Below, in pieces: positions 56,275 to 64,000 of a DNA stretch of 64,000 nt. Each line of letters starts with the position of its first letter. Within the stretch, counting starts at the first letter, position 1. The notes under the pieces are model-generated. The model was not told the origin of the DNA and did no database searches. It saw only the letters and a program-made list of their open reading frames with translations. Source of the stretch: Flexilinea flocculi (GTDB taxonomy: Bacteria > Chloroflexota > Anaerolineae > Anaerolineales > Anaerolineaceae); contig NZ_DF968181.1 of the NCBI RefSeq assembly GCF_001192795.1, forward strand, positions 1,912,974 through 1,976,973. Direction: 5' to 3'. Both the position numbers and the translations under genes were made by a program.

Positions 56275-57186
56275 TTAAAACAATGACTCATGCGGGTGTT
56301 TTTCATCAACGATCGACAAAATATAAGAACCTGCCGCACCTGCGATAAATAAAACAATACATACAGCAATAGACCATCCACTGACACCGCCAGGAATAAT
56401 CGCTGCTGTTGATCCAACAACAACGCCAAGAATGAAATGATACATGTTTGTATAATATTTTTTAAATAACCAGTTAATTAGTTTGGCAAAAATCAGAACC
56501 ACAATAACAACACCCAGAATTAAAGGAATAATTACGCCAAAATTAAACTGACGAATTCCGCTTGCCATCGGTTGATACAATCCCAGATAAATTAAAAAGT
56601 TCGAAGGGGACATTCCGGGTACCACCAAACCCAACCCGGTTAATGCGCCGCTCATCACCCAAATAAAGAAATTCGGTGTCAGCGTGACATTCCGAATTGT
56701 CTCCATCCAATTCATCAGGAAGAAAGTTCCCAATGCAACACTTAATAGAAGGATCCAATGCCAAGTTTTTCGTCCTTCTTTACCAGATGTTTTGATCAGC
56801 GAAGGGAATGTTCCGGAAATAAAACCAATAAACAACCAGGTAAATTGAGCTGCAAAATGCGTGAAAGCATAATCAACCACAGCGGAAAAACCAACAATTC
56901 CCAGAATTCCACCAATGCCTACCGGCAGGAAATACCGAATATTTTCAATAAATTTATGCCGTAAATTTGCTAAAAAGCGGATTAACGGTTCGTAAATTCC
57001 GAAAACCACCATTAATACACCCCCGGACAAACCTGGGACGATTGCACCGATACCGACCAGGACACCCTTGATCAGTCGAATGACCCATTCGATAACGATG
57101 TTTCCTGTTTTTTTGGTTTTTAAATTTTCTGTCGAATCTACATTACTGTTAATTTCTGTGTTTTTGAGGTTTTCCATTTGATTCAT
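56275..57186 (-). CDS. DUF368 (PopT-type) membrane protein, probable undecaprenyl-phosphate translocase
   Basis: 303 residues from ATG 57186 (GGAG 9 nt upstream); a TTG at 57201 in frame is less likely. About eight TM segments are present, with the family motifs VGIGAIVPGLSGGVLMVVFGIYE and GLGLVVPGMSPSNFLIYLGLYQPM, a repeated VPG(L/M)S pattern in the two halves. DUF368 proteins have been reported to recycle undecaprenyl phosphate across the membrane. It lies downstream of phoR on the same strand, 294 bp away, with a repeat element between. Confidence 0.85.
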   Translation of the reverse strand: MNQMENLKNTEINSNVDSTENLKTKKTGNIVIEWVIRLIKGVLVGIGAIVPGLSGGVLMVVFGIYEPLIRFLANLRHKFIENIRYFLPVGIGGILGIVGFSAVVDYAFTHFAAQFTWLFIGFISGTFPSLIKTSGKEGRKTWHWILLLSVALGTFFLMNWMETIRNVTLTPNFFIWVMSGALTGLGLVVPGMSPSNFLIYLGLYQPMASGIRQFNFGVIIPLILGVVIVVLIFAKLINWLFKKYYTNMYHFILGVVVGSTAAIIPGGVSGWSIAVCIVLFIAGAAGSYILSIVDEKHPHESLF

Positions 57187-57321
57187 CAGGTTTTTCTCCA
57201 AAATTCAATTTAAGAATACTGTTCCTTATTCTATCTCACAAGTGAGAAATACTTCGAAGTTCGTGCACCAATCAGCGAAAAAAATCATTATTTCTGCAAA
57301 AATCGCATTAATAAACAAGGT

Positions 57322-57443
57322 CAACAATTTAAAATTTGGATTGACTTTTTGAATCAATCAAAAAAATTTGTTGTTCTTATGGTTTTGCGCTAAGCGCAAA
57401 ACCATAAGAACAACAATGAACTCTTTCCGAATTTCAATTACCG
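57322..57443. repeat. Palindromic intergenic element, copy 16 (122 bp, perfect 23-bp stem)
   Basis: Left end CAACAATTTAAAATTTGG, right end GAATTTCAATTACC. Positions 57368-57390 pair perfectly with 57394-57416 around TAA. The stem is 46 nt from the left end and 27 nt from the right end, the opposite orientation to copy 1. It lies between phoR and the DUF368 gene. Confidence 0.9.
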
Positions 57444-57480
57444 GGACAAGTTGCATTATTTCCGGATTTTGATTTATAGA

Positions 57481-59208
57481 TTAAGTCGTAGGGAAACTTA
57501 GACAAACGGTTGTTCCAGTTCCAGGGATACTCGATAATTCGACTTTTGCATGATGGAGCAAGGCGCCATGCTTCACGATCGAGAGTCCAAGTCCAGTTCC
57601 TCCGGTATCCCGTGATCTTGATTTATCCACACGATAGAAACGTTCAAATACACGATCCAGATCCTCCTTGGGGATACCAATACCTGTGTCAATAACACAT
57701 AATTTTACACATTTCTCTTCAGATCCCTGATAAGTGCCAGTTATCCGGATAATTACGCTGCCATTTTCTTTATTATATTTAACGGCATTCTCACACAGGT
57801 TAAAAATCATTTCGTCCAGAATTCGGTGAACGCCTGTGACAGTTGTCGGAAAGCCCTGTTGCTCAATCGATATCTGAACGTGTTTTTCTTTGCCTAATAC
57901 CGACAATCGTTCTTTGACATCATTCGCAATTTGAAGTAAATCGACTGGTTCCATTACAGTTTCAATCTGGTTTTCATCAAGTTTCGAAAGTATCATGATA
58001 TCGTTGAGTAACGCGGTCATTCTTGCAGATTCGTTGAAGATTTTTTCACAAAAATACGGAATATCTTCCGGTTTTGCGAGGTTGTTTTTTAAGATTTCCG
58101 CATATCCGGAAATTGCTGTCAGAGGTGTCTTAAGTTCATGAGAGACATTGGCAGAAAATTCCTTTCGTCGGATTTCTGCTTCATGTTTTTCGGTAATATC
58201 CAAAATCAGAAGGACAATTCCGATGATTTTTCCATCTTCATGAACCGGATTTGCTAATAATTGATAATATCGATTCTCAATTTCAAGAACATCCTCAGCA
58301 GAGGAACCAGTTAACGCATGGCTGACAACGCACTGCATGGCAGCACTGCGATTAAGCGTATAAATCAATTTTCCTATGTAATCGTTACGATCCACGCCTA
58401 AAATTTTGAGGGCACTCTGATTGATTGAAACAATGGAAGCATGAGAATTCACCAATACGAACCCTTCTCGTAAATTTGCAACGATAAAATCAAATTCTTT
58501 TTGCTTTTTTTGAATCTCGGTAATCTGCGCTTCAATCTCGCTGCGTTGTTTTGATATTCGTTTTAATAAGGGTAAAATCTCGTCATAAATCTCATTGGAT
58601 TCCGGATCATCAAGATTTAAATTATTAATGGGAGCGATAATTCGTTTTGTCTGACGATTAGCAAGAATAATGGCAAGAATCAGAACAATTATGCCAATTA
58701 AGATCAAGTACGGAACCGTACTGAAAACAGAATACCAGACGCTGACACTGGTTTCAGCTACTCGAATTACAGAACCATCTTTCAAACGAATCGCACAATA
58801 AAAAGTTCGTTTGCCTAAAGTCTCAGAGAATCTTGCAGCTTCACCTTTTCCTTTCTCGAGCGCCGCTGCGATTTCAAGTCGGTCAGCATGGTTTTCCATT
58901 CTCTCAGGATTCTCATAATTATCATATAAGACTGTCCCGTTATTCGAAACATAAGTGATTCGTGAATTATTTTTATTAAGCGCTTTTTCCTCAATTCTCC
59001 CGGATATATCATTCAGGAGAAATGGCACCGAAAGCGCAGGATTCTCGAGATTATCAAGCGCTGCTGCAATCATTGAAGCTTCATTTTCAACTGTCCTGCG
59101 CATCTGACGATAGAGCTGCTGATACATAACAGCGCCAATTAAAGCAGTTGTAATCAGAATCGTTAACATAGCCAGGAAAAAAGTATTCTTCAGGATTTTC
59201 CGTCTCAC
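57481..59208 (-). CDS. phoR: PhoR-type phosphate-regulon sensor histidine kinase
   Basis: 575 residues from GTG 59208, which has GGAG 6 nt upstream. Two TM helices (about 10-30 and 165-187) flank an extracytoplasmic sensor region. A PAS domain (about 235-345; FDFIVANLREGFVLVNSHAS) follows. HisKA has FSANVSHELKTPLTAISGYAEIL with the phosphorylated His, then a HATPase with DRVFERFYRVDKSRSRDTGGTG. It lies 112 bp after phoB in the pst-pho operon. Confidence 0.92.
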   Translation of the reverse strand: MRRKILKNTFFLAMLTILITTALIGAVMYQQLYRQMRRTVENEASMIAAALDNLENPALSVPFLLNDISGRIEEKALNKNNSRITYVSNNGTVLYDNYENPERMENHADRLEIAAALEKGKGEAARFSETLGKRTFYCAIRLKDGSVIRVAETSVSVWYSVFSTVPYLILIGIIVLILAIILANRQTKRIIAPINNLNLDDPESNEIYDEILPLLKRISKQRSEIEAQITEIQKKQKEFDFIVANLREGFVLVNSHASIVSINQSALKILGVDRNDYIGKLIYTLNRSAAMQCVVSHALTGSSAEDVLEIENRYYQLLANPVHEDGKIIGIVLLILDITEKHEAEIRRKEFSANVSHELKTPLTAISGYAEILKNNLAKPEDIPYFCEKIFNESARMTALLNDIMILSKLDENQIETVMEPVDLLQIANDVKERLSVLGKEKHVQISIEQQGFPTTVTGVHRILDEMIFNLCENAVKYNKENGSVIIRITGTYQGSEEKCVKLCVIDTGIGIPKEDLDRVFERFYRVDKSRSRDTGGTGLGLSIVKHGALLHHAKVELSSIPGTGTTVCLSFPTT

Positions 59209-59246
59209 AGATAACTCCTATTCAACCAGCCGCTGTATATACCAAC

Positions 59247-59310
59247 GAATCTTTTGAAATTCGAAAAAGTTTTTCAAAAAAAATTCCTTCCTCATATTTC
59301 AAATCGCTAG
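59247..59310. repeat. Core-less palindromic element (64 bp, degenerate)
   Basis: GAAATTCGAAAAAG and CATATTTCAAATCGCTAG resemble the two ends of the 122-bp family, but no hairpin core lies between them. It fills the phoB-phoR gap. Confidence 0.45.
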
Positions 59311-59320
59311 TCATGAATGC

Positions 59321-60040
59321 CTATTTTCTGATTTTATAACCAATTCCGCGAATCGTTTCGATCAAATCAGCCGCAGAACCGAGCTTTGATCGTAGAGAGC
59401 GAATATGAACATCCACTGTACGCGTTTCCCCATAATATTCAAAGCCCCAAATTTGTGAAAAGAGTTGTTCTCTGGAAAAAACGATTCCCTGATGTTCCAT
59501 TAACAGACTGAGTAATTGAAATTCTTTAGGTGTTAAACTAATTTCCTTACCATCAACGGTAACACGATGTTCAGCAAAAAAAAGTGCTACATTCCCTTTA
59601 ATTATTTCTGCTTTTTCGGTCGTTTTTTCCGATCGCCGTAAAACTGCTCGAATTCTCGAGACAAGCTCCATCATCCCAAAAGGTTTGATCATATAATCGT
59701 CAGCACCAAGATCAAGTCCGGTTACTTTATCAAATTCTGAACCTTTCGCGGTCAGCATAATTACCGGAATTTGACGCGTTCGATGATCATTACGCAGCTT
59801 TTTTAATATTTGAAGACCATCTTCACCTGGCAGCATAATATCTAATAAAACCAAATCCGGCAACAAATTTTTTTTTGAGTCTTCGGAATTAATTCGTTGA
59901 GGTTCATTTTCATTCAGCCTGAGCGCTGAGAAAAATTCCTTCCCATCTGAAAAACCTTCAGCATCAAATCCTGTAGAACGAAGCGTGTAAACAACAATTT
60001 CACGAATTGCTTCATCATCCTCGACACAATAAACCATCAT
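59321..60040 (-). CDS. phoB: PhoB-type response regulator (OmpR family)
   Basis: 239 residues. The receiver domain has EDDEAIRE, phospho-Asp in DLVLLDIMLPGEDG, MLTAKG and the Lys of MIKPFG. The C-terminal winged helix has SLTPKEFQLLSLLMEHQGIVFSREQL and GETRTVDVHIRSLRSKLG. It is followed by phoR and overlaps phoU by 4 bp (ATGA). It is expected to control this pst operon under phosphate limitation. A loop of about 20 residues in the receiver (NENEPQRINSEDSKKN) is longer than usual. Confidence 0.94.
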   Translation of the reverse strand: MMVYCVEDDEAIREIVVYTLRSTGFDAEGFSDGKEFFSALRLNENEPQRINSEDSKKNLLPDLVLLDIMLPGEDGLQILKKLRNDHRTRQIPVIMLTAKGSEFDKVTGLDLGADDYMIKPFGMMELVSRIRAVLRRSEKTTEKAEIIKGNVALFFAEHRVTVDGKEISLTPKEFQLLSLLMEHQGIVFSREQLFSQIWGFEYYGETRTVDVHIRSLRSKLGSAADLIETIRGIGYKIRK

Positions 60041-60687
60041 TCGTGATCTTCCTTATGAATTCCAGTGATGGAAAACACAACCCATTCAGCGATATTCACT
60101 GCATGATCGCCGATTTTTTCAAAATACTTCGAAACCATCAGCATATCAACCGCATACTCACCAATCGAAGGATCCTGACCGATAAGTTTGATCAGATCGT
60201 CTTTTATCTCATTGAACATCTCATCGACAATGTCATCATAATCAATCACAGCTTGTGCCAGTTCCAAATCGCGTTGTACAAATGCACTGATGCTCCCATT
60301 GACCATGTCAATCGTCGCCAGCGCCATGTCTTGAATATGAATATTGCTGTTTTCTTTTGTGATGTTTTCAAGCAAAGTGATTTCCGATATATCAGCTGCC
60401 TGCGTTCCCACACGCGCCATATCAGTAATCATTTTGAGTGCGGATGAAATCAAACGCAAATCTTTTGCCACTGGTTGCTGCTGCAGAAGCAGTTTCAAAC
60501 AGAGTGTCTCAATTTCCCGTTCTTTTTTTTCAATTTCCTCTACAAGCGGAAAAACTTCTTTCGCAAGCTTCGGATTACCGCTCAGCAGCGCCTTTGTCGT
60601 CATATTGATTACTTCTTCACATAAACCACCCATCATAATAAGTTCGGAATTGAGCAGTTCAAGCTGTTCATCAAATTTATTTCTCAT
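60037..60687 (-). CDS. phoU: PhoU, phosphate signalling regulator
   Basis: 216 residues, all-helical with two repeated three-helix bundles. The motifs SALKMITDMARVGTQAADIS and MVSKYFEKIGDHAVNIAEWV carry the metal-binding Glu/Asp clusters of PhoU. It links PstB transport state to PhoR activity. It overlaps phoB by 4 bp and pstB by 1 bp. Confidence 0.95.
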   Translation of the reverse strand: MRNKFDEQLELLNSELIMMGGLCEEVINMTTKALLSGNPKLAKEVFPLVEEIEKKEREIETLCLKLLLQQQPVAKDLRLISSALKMITDMARVGTQAADISEITLLENITKENSNIHIQDMALATIDMVNGSISAFVQRDLELAQAVIDYDDIVDEMFNEIKDDLIKLIGQDPSIGEYAVDMLMVSKYFEKIGDHAVNIAEWVVFSITGIHKEDHE

Positions 60688-61436
60688 TATCCAAACCTCC
60701 CGGTGATATAATCTTCCGTTTCCTTCTGCCTGGGATTGGAAAAAATATTCTCCGTGGTGTCATATTCAATCACCTGACCAAGGAGAAAGAATGCCGTTTT
60801 ATCGGATATGCGAACGGCTTGTTGCATATTATGCGTAACGATAATAATAGTATATCGTTCTTTAAGCTCGGAAATAAGATCCTCGATCTTCGAGGTTGAT
60901 ATCGGATCCAATGCGGATGTCGGTTCATCCATGAGCAAAACTTCAGGCTGAACTGCTAACGCTCTTGCAATGCAGAGACGTTGCTGTTGTCCTCCGGATA
61001 TTCCCAAAGCGCTTTTTTTTAGTCTATCCTTAAGCTCGTCCCAAATCGCGGCATTTCGAAGAGAAGTCTCAACAATTTCATCTAATTTTATTTTTGAATG
61101 GATTCCATGAGTTCTCGGGCCATAGGCAACGTTATCATAAATGCTCATCGGAAATGGATTCGGTTTTTGAAAAACCATTCCTACCCGTTTTCGTAATAAA
61201 TTCACGTCGATATTTCCATAAATGTCCTCGCCATCCAATAAAACATTGCCGTCAATCCGGCAGCCTTCAATCAGATCATTCATGCGATTCAGGCTTTTCA
61301 GCAGCGTTGATTTTCCACATCCGGATGGCCCGATGAAAGCAGTAATCTGATTCGCTTCAATCGTCAGATTGACTTTTATTAAAGCTTTAAAAGTTCCATA
61401 ATATAAATCCAGATCAGTAATTTTAAATTTTTCCAT
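60687..61436 (-). CDS. pstB: PstB, phosphate ABC importer ATPase
   Basis: 249 residues. Walker A is [20 protein letters not shown], the Q-loop [18 protein letters not shown], the signature [17 protein letters not shown] and Walker [22 protein letters not shown] after Walker A is diagnostic for PstB. It ends one base into phoU and follows pstA by 6 bp. Confidence 0.97.
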   Translation of the reverse strand: MEKFKITDLDLYYGTFKALIKVNLTIEANQITAFIGPSGCGKSTLLKSLNRMNDLIEGCRIDGNVLLDGEDIYGNIDVNLLRKRVGMVFQKPNPFPMSIYDNVAYGPRTHGIHSKIKLDEIVETSLRNAAIWDELKDRLKKSALGISGGQQQRLCIARALAVQPEVLLMDEPTSALDPISTSKIEDLISELKERYTIIIVTHNMQQAVRISDKTAFFLLGQVIEYDTTENIFSNPRQKETEDYITGRFG

Positions 61437-61442
61437 ATATTC

Positions 61443-62315
61443 TCAGCTTTTTGAAATTTTTCCGGCGGTATATGAAGAGATGCGATTCAGAAGGATAACC
61501 AGAATTATCAGGACTACTGCTGTCGCATAGGCTTTATCCATAAACAAACCTTCACTGGATAGGGCGTACATATGAACGGAAAGCGTTCTGCCGGAAGATA
61601 ATAGACTGTCGGGAATGTCTGCGACTGTTCCGGATGTATAGATCAACGCGGCAGTCTCACCCACAATTCGACCGATAGCCAGAATTACTCCAGCCAGAAT
61701 ACCAGGAGTTGCAGAGGGTAGAACAATTGTAAAGACTGTACGCATTTTTCCTGCGCCAAGTCCATAACTTCCTTCGCGATACGAATCCGGAACAGCGTGG
61801 AGCGCTTCTTCAGTCGTTCTCATAATCAGAGGAAGTATCATAATCGAAAGTGTAAATCCACCAGCCAGCATGGAGAATCCCCAATGCAATGTTGTCACAA
61901 AAAACAGAAGCCCAAAAAGACCATAAATAATAGAAGGAATTCCGGATAAAGTCTCTGCCGTGATCCGAACAATTTTAACCAGTCTGCTTCCACGTCTGGC
62001 ATACTCAGTAAGGTAAATCGCAGAAAAAATGCCAAGCGGTACTGCTATCGTGATTGAAAGAATTGTCATTATCACTGTATTGATCAGAGCTGGCATGAGA
62101 GAAACATTCTGTGTATTGTATTCAAGATCAAAGAGGTCCAAAGAGAGGTTCGGAATTCCTTTATAGAGAATATATCCGATGATCACAAAAAGTATCATGA
62201 TCGTCAATGCGGCAGCGCACCAGACAAGAATTCGAAGAATTAGAGACACAGGATCTTTGGATTTTGATGTTAATTTTTTATTATTATTTATTACCGTTTT
62301 TTTGGAAGTGCTCAT
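61443..62315 (-). CDS. pstA: PstA, phosphate ABC importer permease
   Basis: 290 residues with six TM helices. IPSIIYGLFGLLFFV and EEALHAVPDSYREGSYGLGAGKMRT form the PstA-type EAA coupling loop, followed by GRIVGETAALIYT. It overlaps pstC by 4 bp (ATGA) and partners with PstC to form the channel. Confidence 0.95.
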   Translation of the reverse strand: MSTSKKTVINNNKKLTSKSKDPVSLILRILVWCAAALTIMILFVIIGYILYKGIPNLSLDLFDLEYNTQNVSLMPALINTVIMTILSITIAVPLGIFSAIYLTEYARRGSRLVKIVRITAETLSGIPSIIYGLFGLLFFVTTLHWGFSMLAGGFTLSIMILPLIMRTTEEALHAVPDSYREGSYGLGAGKMRTVFTIVLPSATPGILAGVILAIGRIVGETAALIYTSGTVADIPDSLLSSGRTLSVHMYALSSEGLFMDKAYATAVVLIILVILLNRISSYTAGKISKS

Positions 62316-63160
62316 ATGGATTTCCGATTAAGAAGCGAGAAGGAAAGATTGATGATCAAGATAAAGATAAATAAAACAACAGCAGTTGCGATTAAAGCTT
62401 CGCGATGTAAATCTGCAGCATAACCCATTTCAATAACGATATTAGCAGTCAGAGTGCGAACACCTTTCAGTAATCCTTTGGGCATACGCGCCTGATTGCC
62501 TGCCACCATGATAACCGCCATGGTTTCACCGATAGCTCTGCCTACACCCAAAACAATGCTGGCAAAAACCCCCGATTTAGCGGCTGGCAAAATCACAAAA
62601 AACGCGCTGCGTTCATGACTCGCGCCAAGCGCTCTGCCGCCCTCATAATAATTCGATGGAACAGCTCGAATTGCCGACTCAGAGACGTTGATGATTGTTG
62701 GTAAAATCATCATACCCAGCAGAATGGATGCAGTCAGCATAACGCTGCCATTTCCACCAATATAATTTCGAATAAAAGGAACAAGAACCACAAGTCCAAA
62801 AAACCCGTAGACCACCGAGGGAATCCCCGCCAGCAGTTCGATGGCAGGTTTGATCAGGCGATACAGCTTTTTTGGACAGAATAATGAGAGGTACATGGCT
62901 GTCAAAACGCCAATCGGAACTCCGATCAGAATTGCTCCGGCAGTTACGTAAATACTTCCCAATATCATCGGAAGAATTCCAAAAAGCGCGTTGGATGGTT
63001 TCCAGTTTTTCCCGAGGAGGAAATTAAAAACGCCGATTTTTGACATTGCCGGAATACCGTTTGCAAACAAAAAGATGCAGATTAAAAAAACCGCAATAAT
63101 CGATGTGCAGGCTGAAAAAAGAAATATCAAACGCATGAATTGTTCTTTTTTCTTAAGCAT
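62312..63160 (-). CDS. pstC: PstC, phosphate ABC importer permease
   Basis: 282 residues with six TM helices. The motifs LLAGIPSVVYGFFGLVVLVPF, ESAIRAVPSNYYEGGRALGASHERS and GRAIGETMAVIMVAGN are typical of PstC. Its start is 98 bp downstream of the arsC stop, a gap in which I see no gene. Confidence 0.95.
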   Translation of the reverse strand: MLKKKEQFMRLIFLFSACTSIIAVFLICIFLFANGIPAMSKIGVFNFLLGKNWKPSNALFGILPMILGSIYVTAGAILIGVPIGVLTAMYLSLFCPKKLYRLIKPAIELLAGIPSVVYGFFGLVVLVPFIRNYIGGNGSVMLTASILLGMMILPTIINVSESAIRAVPSNYYEGGRALGASHERSAFFVILPAAKSGVFASIVLGVGRAIGETMAVIMVAGNQARMPKGLLKGVRTLTANIVIEMGYAADLHREALIATAVVLFIFILIINLSFSLLNRKSI

Positions 63161-63258
63161 TGGAAAATCCTTTTCTGAAAACGATTATTTCCCGTCTTAT
63201 TCGCTTCGTCATAGCGGAACATTCCCCAGTCTTTTGAATCCAACGGGAATAAAAGTTA

Positions 63259-63681
63259 TTAGCCATATACTGTAATCAATGCTTCGACTTTCGTTTTGAT
63301 TTCATCTCGTATGGCTCTGATCTGCGCCAGTTTTTCTTCTTCCGAACCGACAACTGCTGATGGATCTGTGATATTCCAGTTCAGCGAAATACCGGCAGAT
63401 GGAAAGATCGGACAGCGTTGTCCGTTGATCTGATCACAGACTTTGACAACAATGGAATAAGTCCTACCCTCTTTAAGATATTCAAAAACAGAATTGGTGG
63501 AATTCTTGCTGATATCGATTCCAATTTCGCTCATCACTCTAACAACCAGGGGATTCAATTTTCCAGGTTCCAATCCGGCACTTTCGGCAAAAAATTTCCC
63601 TTTGCCTAATTGATTCAAAAAAGCTTCTGCCATTTGGCTTCTGGCAGAATTATGCACACAGACAAATAACACGCGTTTCAT
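63259..63681 (-). CDS. arsC: Arsenate reductase, thioredoxin-coupled LMW-phosphatase type
   Basis: 140 residues. The P-loop CVHNSARS has nucleophile Cys8 and Arg14. Cys82 and Cys90 (VCDQINGQRC) complete the redox triad seen in Staphylococcus-type ArsC. AAGGAAGG precedes the ATG. It sits inside the pst operon between a shortened pstS and pstC, which makes sense for detoxifying arsenate that enters through the phosphate importer. The position is unusual because pstS normally abuts pstC. Confidence 0.92.
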   Translation of the reverse strand: MKRVLFVCVHNSARSQMAEAFLNQLGKGKFFAESAGLEPGKLNPLVVRVMSEIGIDISKNSTNSVFEYLKEGRTYSIVVKVCDQINGQRCPIFPSAGISLNWNITDPSAVVGSEEEKLAQIRAIRDEIKTKVEALITVYG

Positions 63682-63708
63682 TTGATCCTTCCTTTTTCCT
63701 GATTTGCG

Positions 63709-64000
63709 TTATTTATGCAAATCTGACCAAAACAGAGTTTTCCCCGTGAAAATCGATTTCACTTGATCAAAACTTAAATCCTGAATCGGATTTTTCTTAT
63801 TGACAATCACAGCAAGTCCATCTTTTGCAATGATTGTCGGAACCAGACCTGCTTCCAATTCACTGTCCTTCAAATTACGGGAAGCCATACCAATGTCACA
63901 TATACCCGCAATCACTGAAGTCATGCCGGTTGATGAATCACTTTGCTGGATTTCGATAGAAACATCCGGATTTTGGAGGATATACGCTTCTTTCAGTTTT
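63709..64000 (-). CDS. pstS: PstS-like phosphate-binding protein, prematurely ended; N-terminus outside window
   Basis: The 96 visible residues match the central part of PstS: IQQSDSSTGMTSVIAGICDIGMASRNL, IAKDGLAVIVNKKNPIQDLS and VKSIFTGKTLFWSDLHK. The family normally continues for roughly 120-150 residues, beginning with a Val-x-x-Arg-x-x-x-SGT phosphate-binding motif. Here a TAA follows directly and arsC begins 27 bp later. No remnant of the missing half is found in any frame up to pstC. The product is probably non-functional or a fragment. The start lies beyond 64000. Confidence 0.75.
   Translation of the reverse strand, partial: KLKEAYILQNPDVSIEIQQSDSSTGMTSVIAGICDIGMASRNLKDSELEAGLVPTIIAKDGLAVIVNKKNPIQDLSFDQVKSIFTGKTLFWSDLHK

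Noticed and set aside
3020-57443. The palindromic repeats as integron attC sites
   Set aside because: Length and imperfect palindromy fit loosely, but the GTTRRRY/RYYYAAC core sites are absent, no integrase is present, and copies do not alternate with single small cassettes.
3020-57443. The palindromic repeats as simple Rho-independent terminators
   Set aside because: Several occur upstream of genes or inside operons, have no consistent T-run, and share long conserved ends far outside the stem.

Overview
The window is a stretch of chromosome from an AT-rich, anaerobic-looking, rod-shaped or filamentous bacterium. The best fit is Chloroflexota, class Anaerolineae. This is an inference from the mix of gene families: a combined mre/min/rodA operon, an AI-2E permease remnant of the Anaerolineae kind, a lipoprotein with a LamG-like domain, many RbsABC and BMP importers, and no outer-membrane or LPS genes. 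No rRNA, tRNA, CRISPR array, prophage or transposase gene was seen.

Layout. (1) 1-8087, minus strand: a cell-shape and division-site operon, mreB-mreC-mreD-mrdA(PBP2)-minC-minD-minE-rodA. (2) 8.8-12.2 kb: an N-terminally truncated AI-2E permease, a stand-alone glutamate formiminotransferase, and a translationally coupled RffA-type sugar aminotransferase and WbqC-like protein. (3) 12.5-16.0 kb: lysA, serC and serA; SerA is the variant with Lys-Lys where the catalytic His normally lies. (4) 16.5-22.8 kb: an overlapping trio (CcbP-like protein, Dus tRNA-dihydrouridine synthase, YcgN-like Cys-cluster protein), then a MATE-like exporter, a MurG-like glycosyltransferase, YigZ and an unknown gene. 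(5) 23.2-25.8 kb: a STAS / PP2C phosphatase / RsbW-like kinase partner-switching module. (6) 25.9-35.3 kb: a class A-like serine hydrolase, a lipoprotein, an orphan NarL-type regulator, an HI0933-family flavoprotein, TypA, a queuosine-precursor transporter and two exopolysaccharide glycosyltransferase genes. (7) 35.4-46.2 kb: a UroD/MtaA-like methyltransferase with a SorC regulator and a GT39-like membrane protein, beside a BMP-type nucleoside-like ABC importer with creatininase-family and M20 hydrolases. (8) 46.4-51.7 kb: an RbsBAC-type sugar or polyol importer opposite an IolG-like dehydrogenase, with a LacI-type operator upstream. (9) 51.9-57.2 kb: a 1328-residue hybrid histidine kinase and a DUF368 (PopT-type) membrane protein. 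(10) 57.5-64 kb: the phosphate regulon pstS-arsC-pstC-pstA-pstB-phoU-phoB-phoR, in which pstS stops halfway through the normal protein.

The most unusual signal is not a gene. Most of the larger non-coding gaps hold a member of a repeat family about 122 bp long. It has terminal inverted repeats (CAGYAATTYGAAAT type) and an off-centre hairpin core of up to 23 perfect base pairs. I count 16 copies with a core, in both orientations, and three copies without it. The stem sequence differs strongly between copies, but both arms change together so that pairing is kept. This points to a non-autonomous mobile element or structured-RNA family that I cannot assign to a known class.

Functional themes: cell-wall elongation and division-site placement, serine and lysine synthesis, scavenging of nucleoside-like and sugar-like compounds, and phosphate acquisition.
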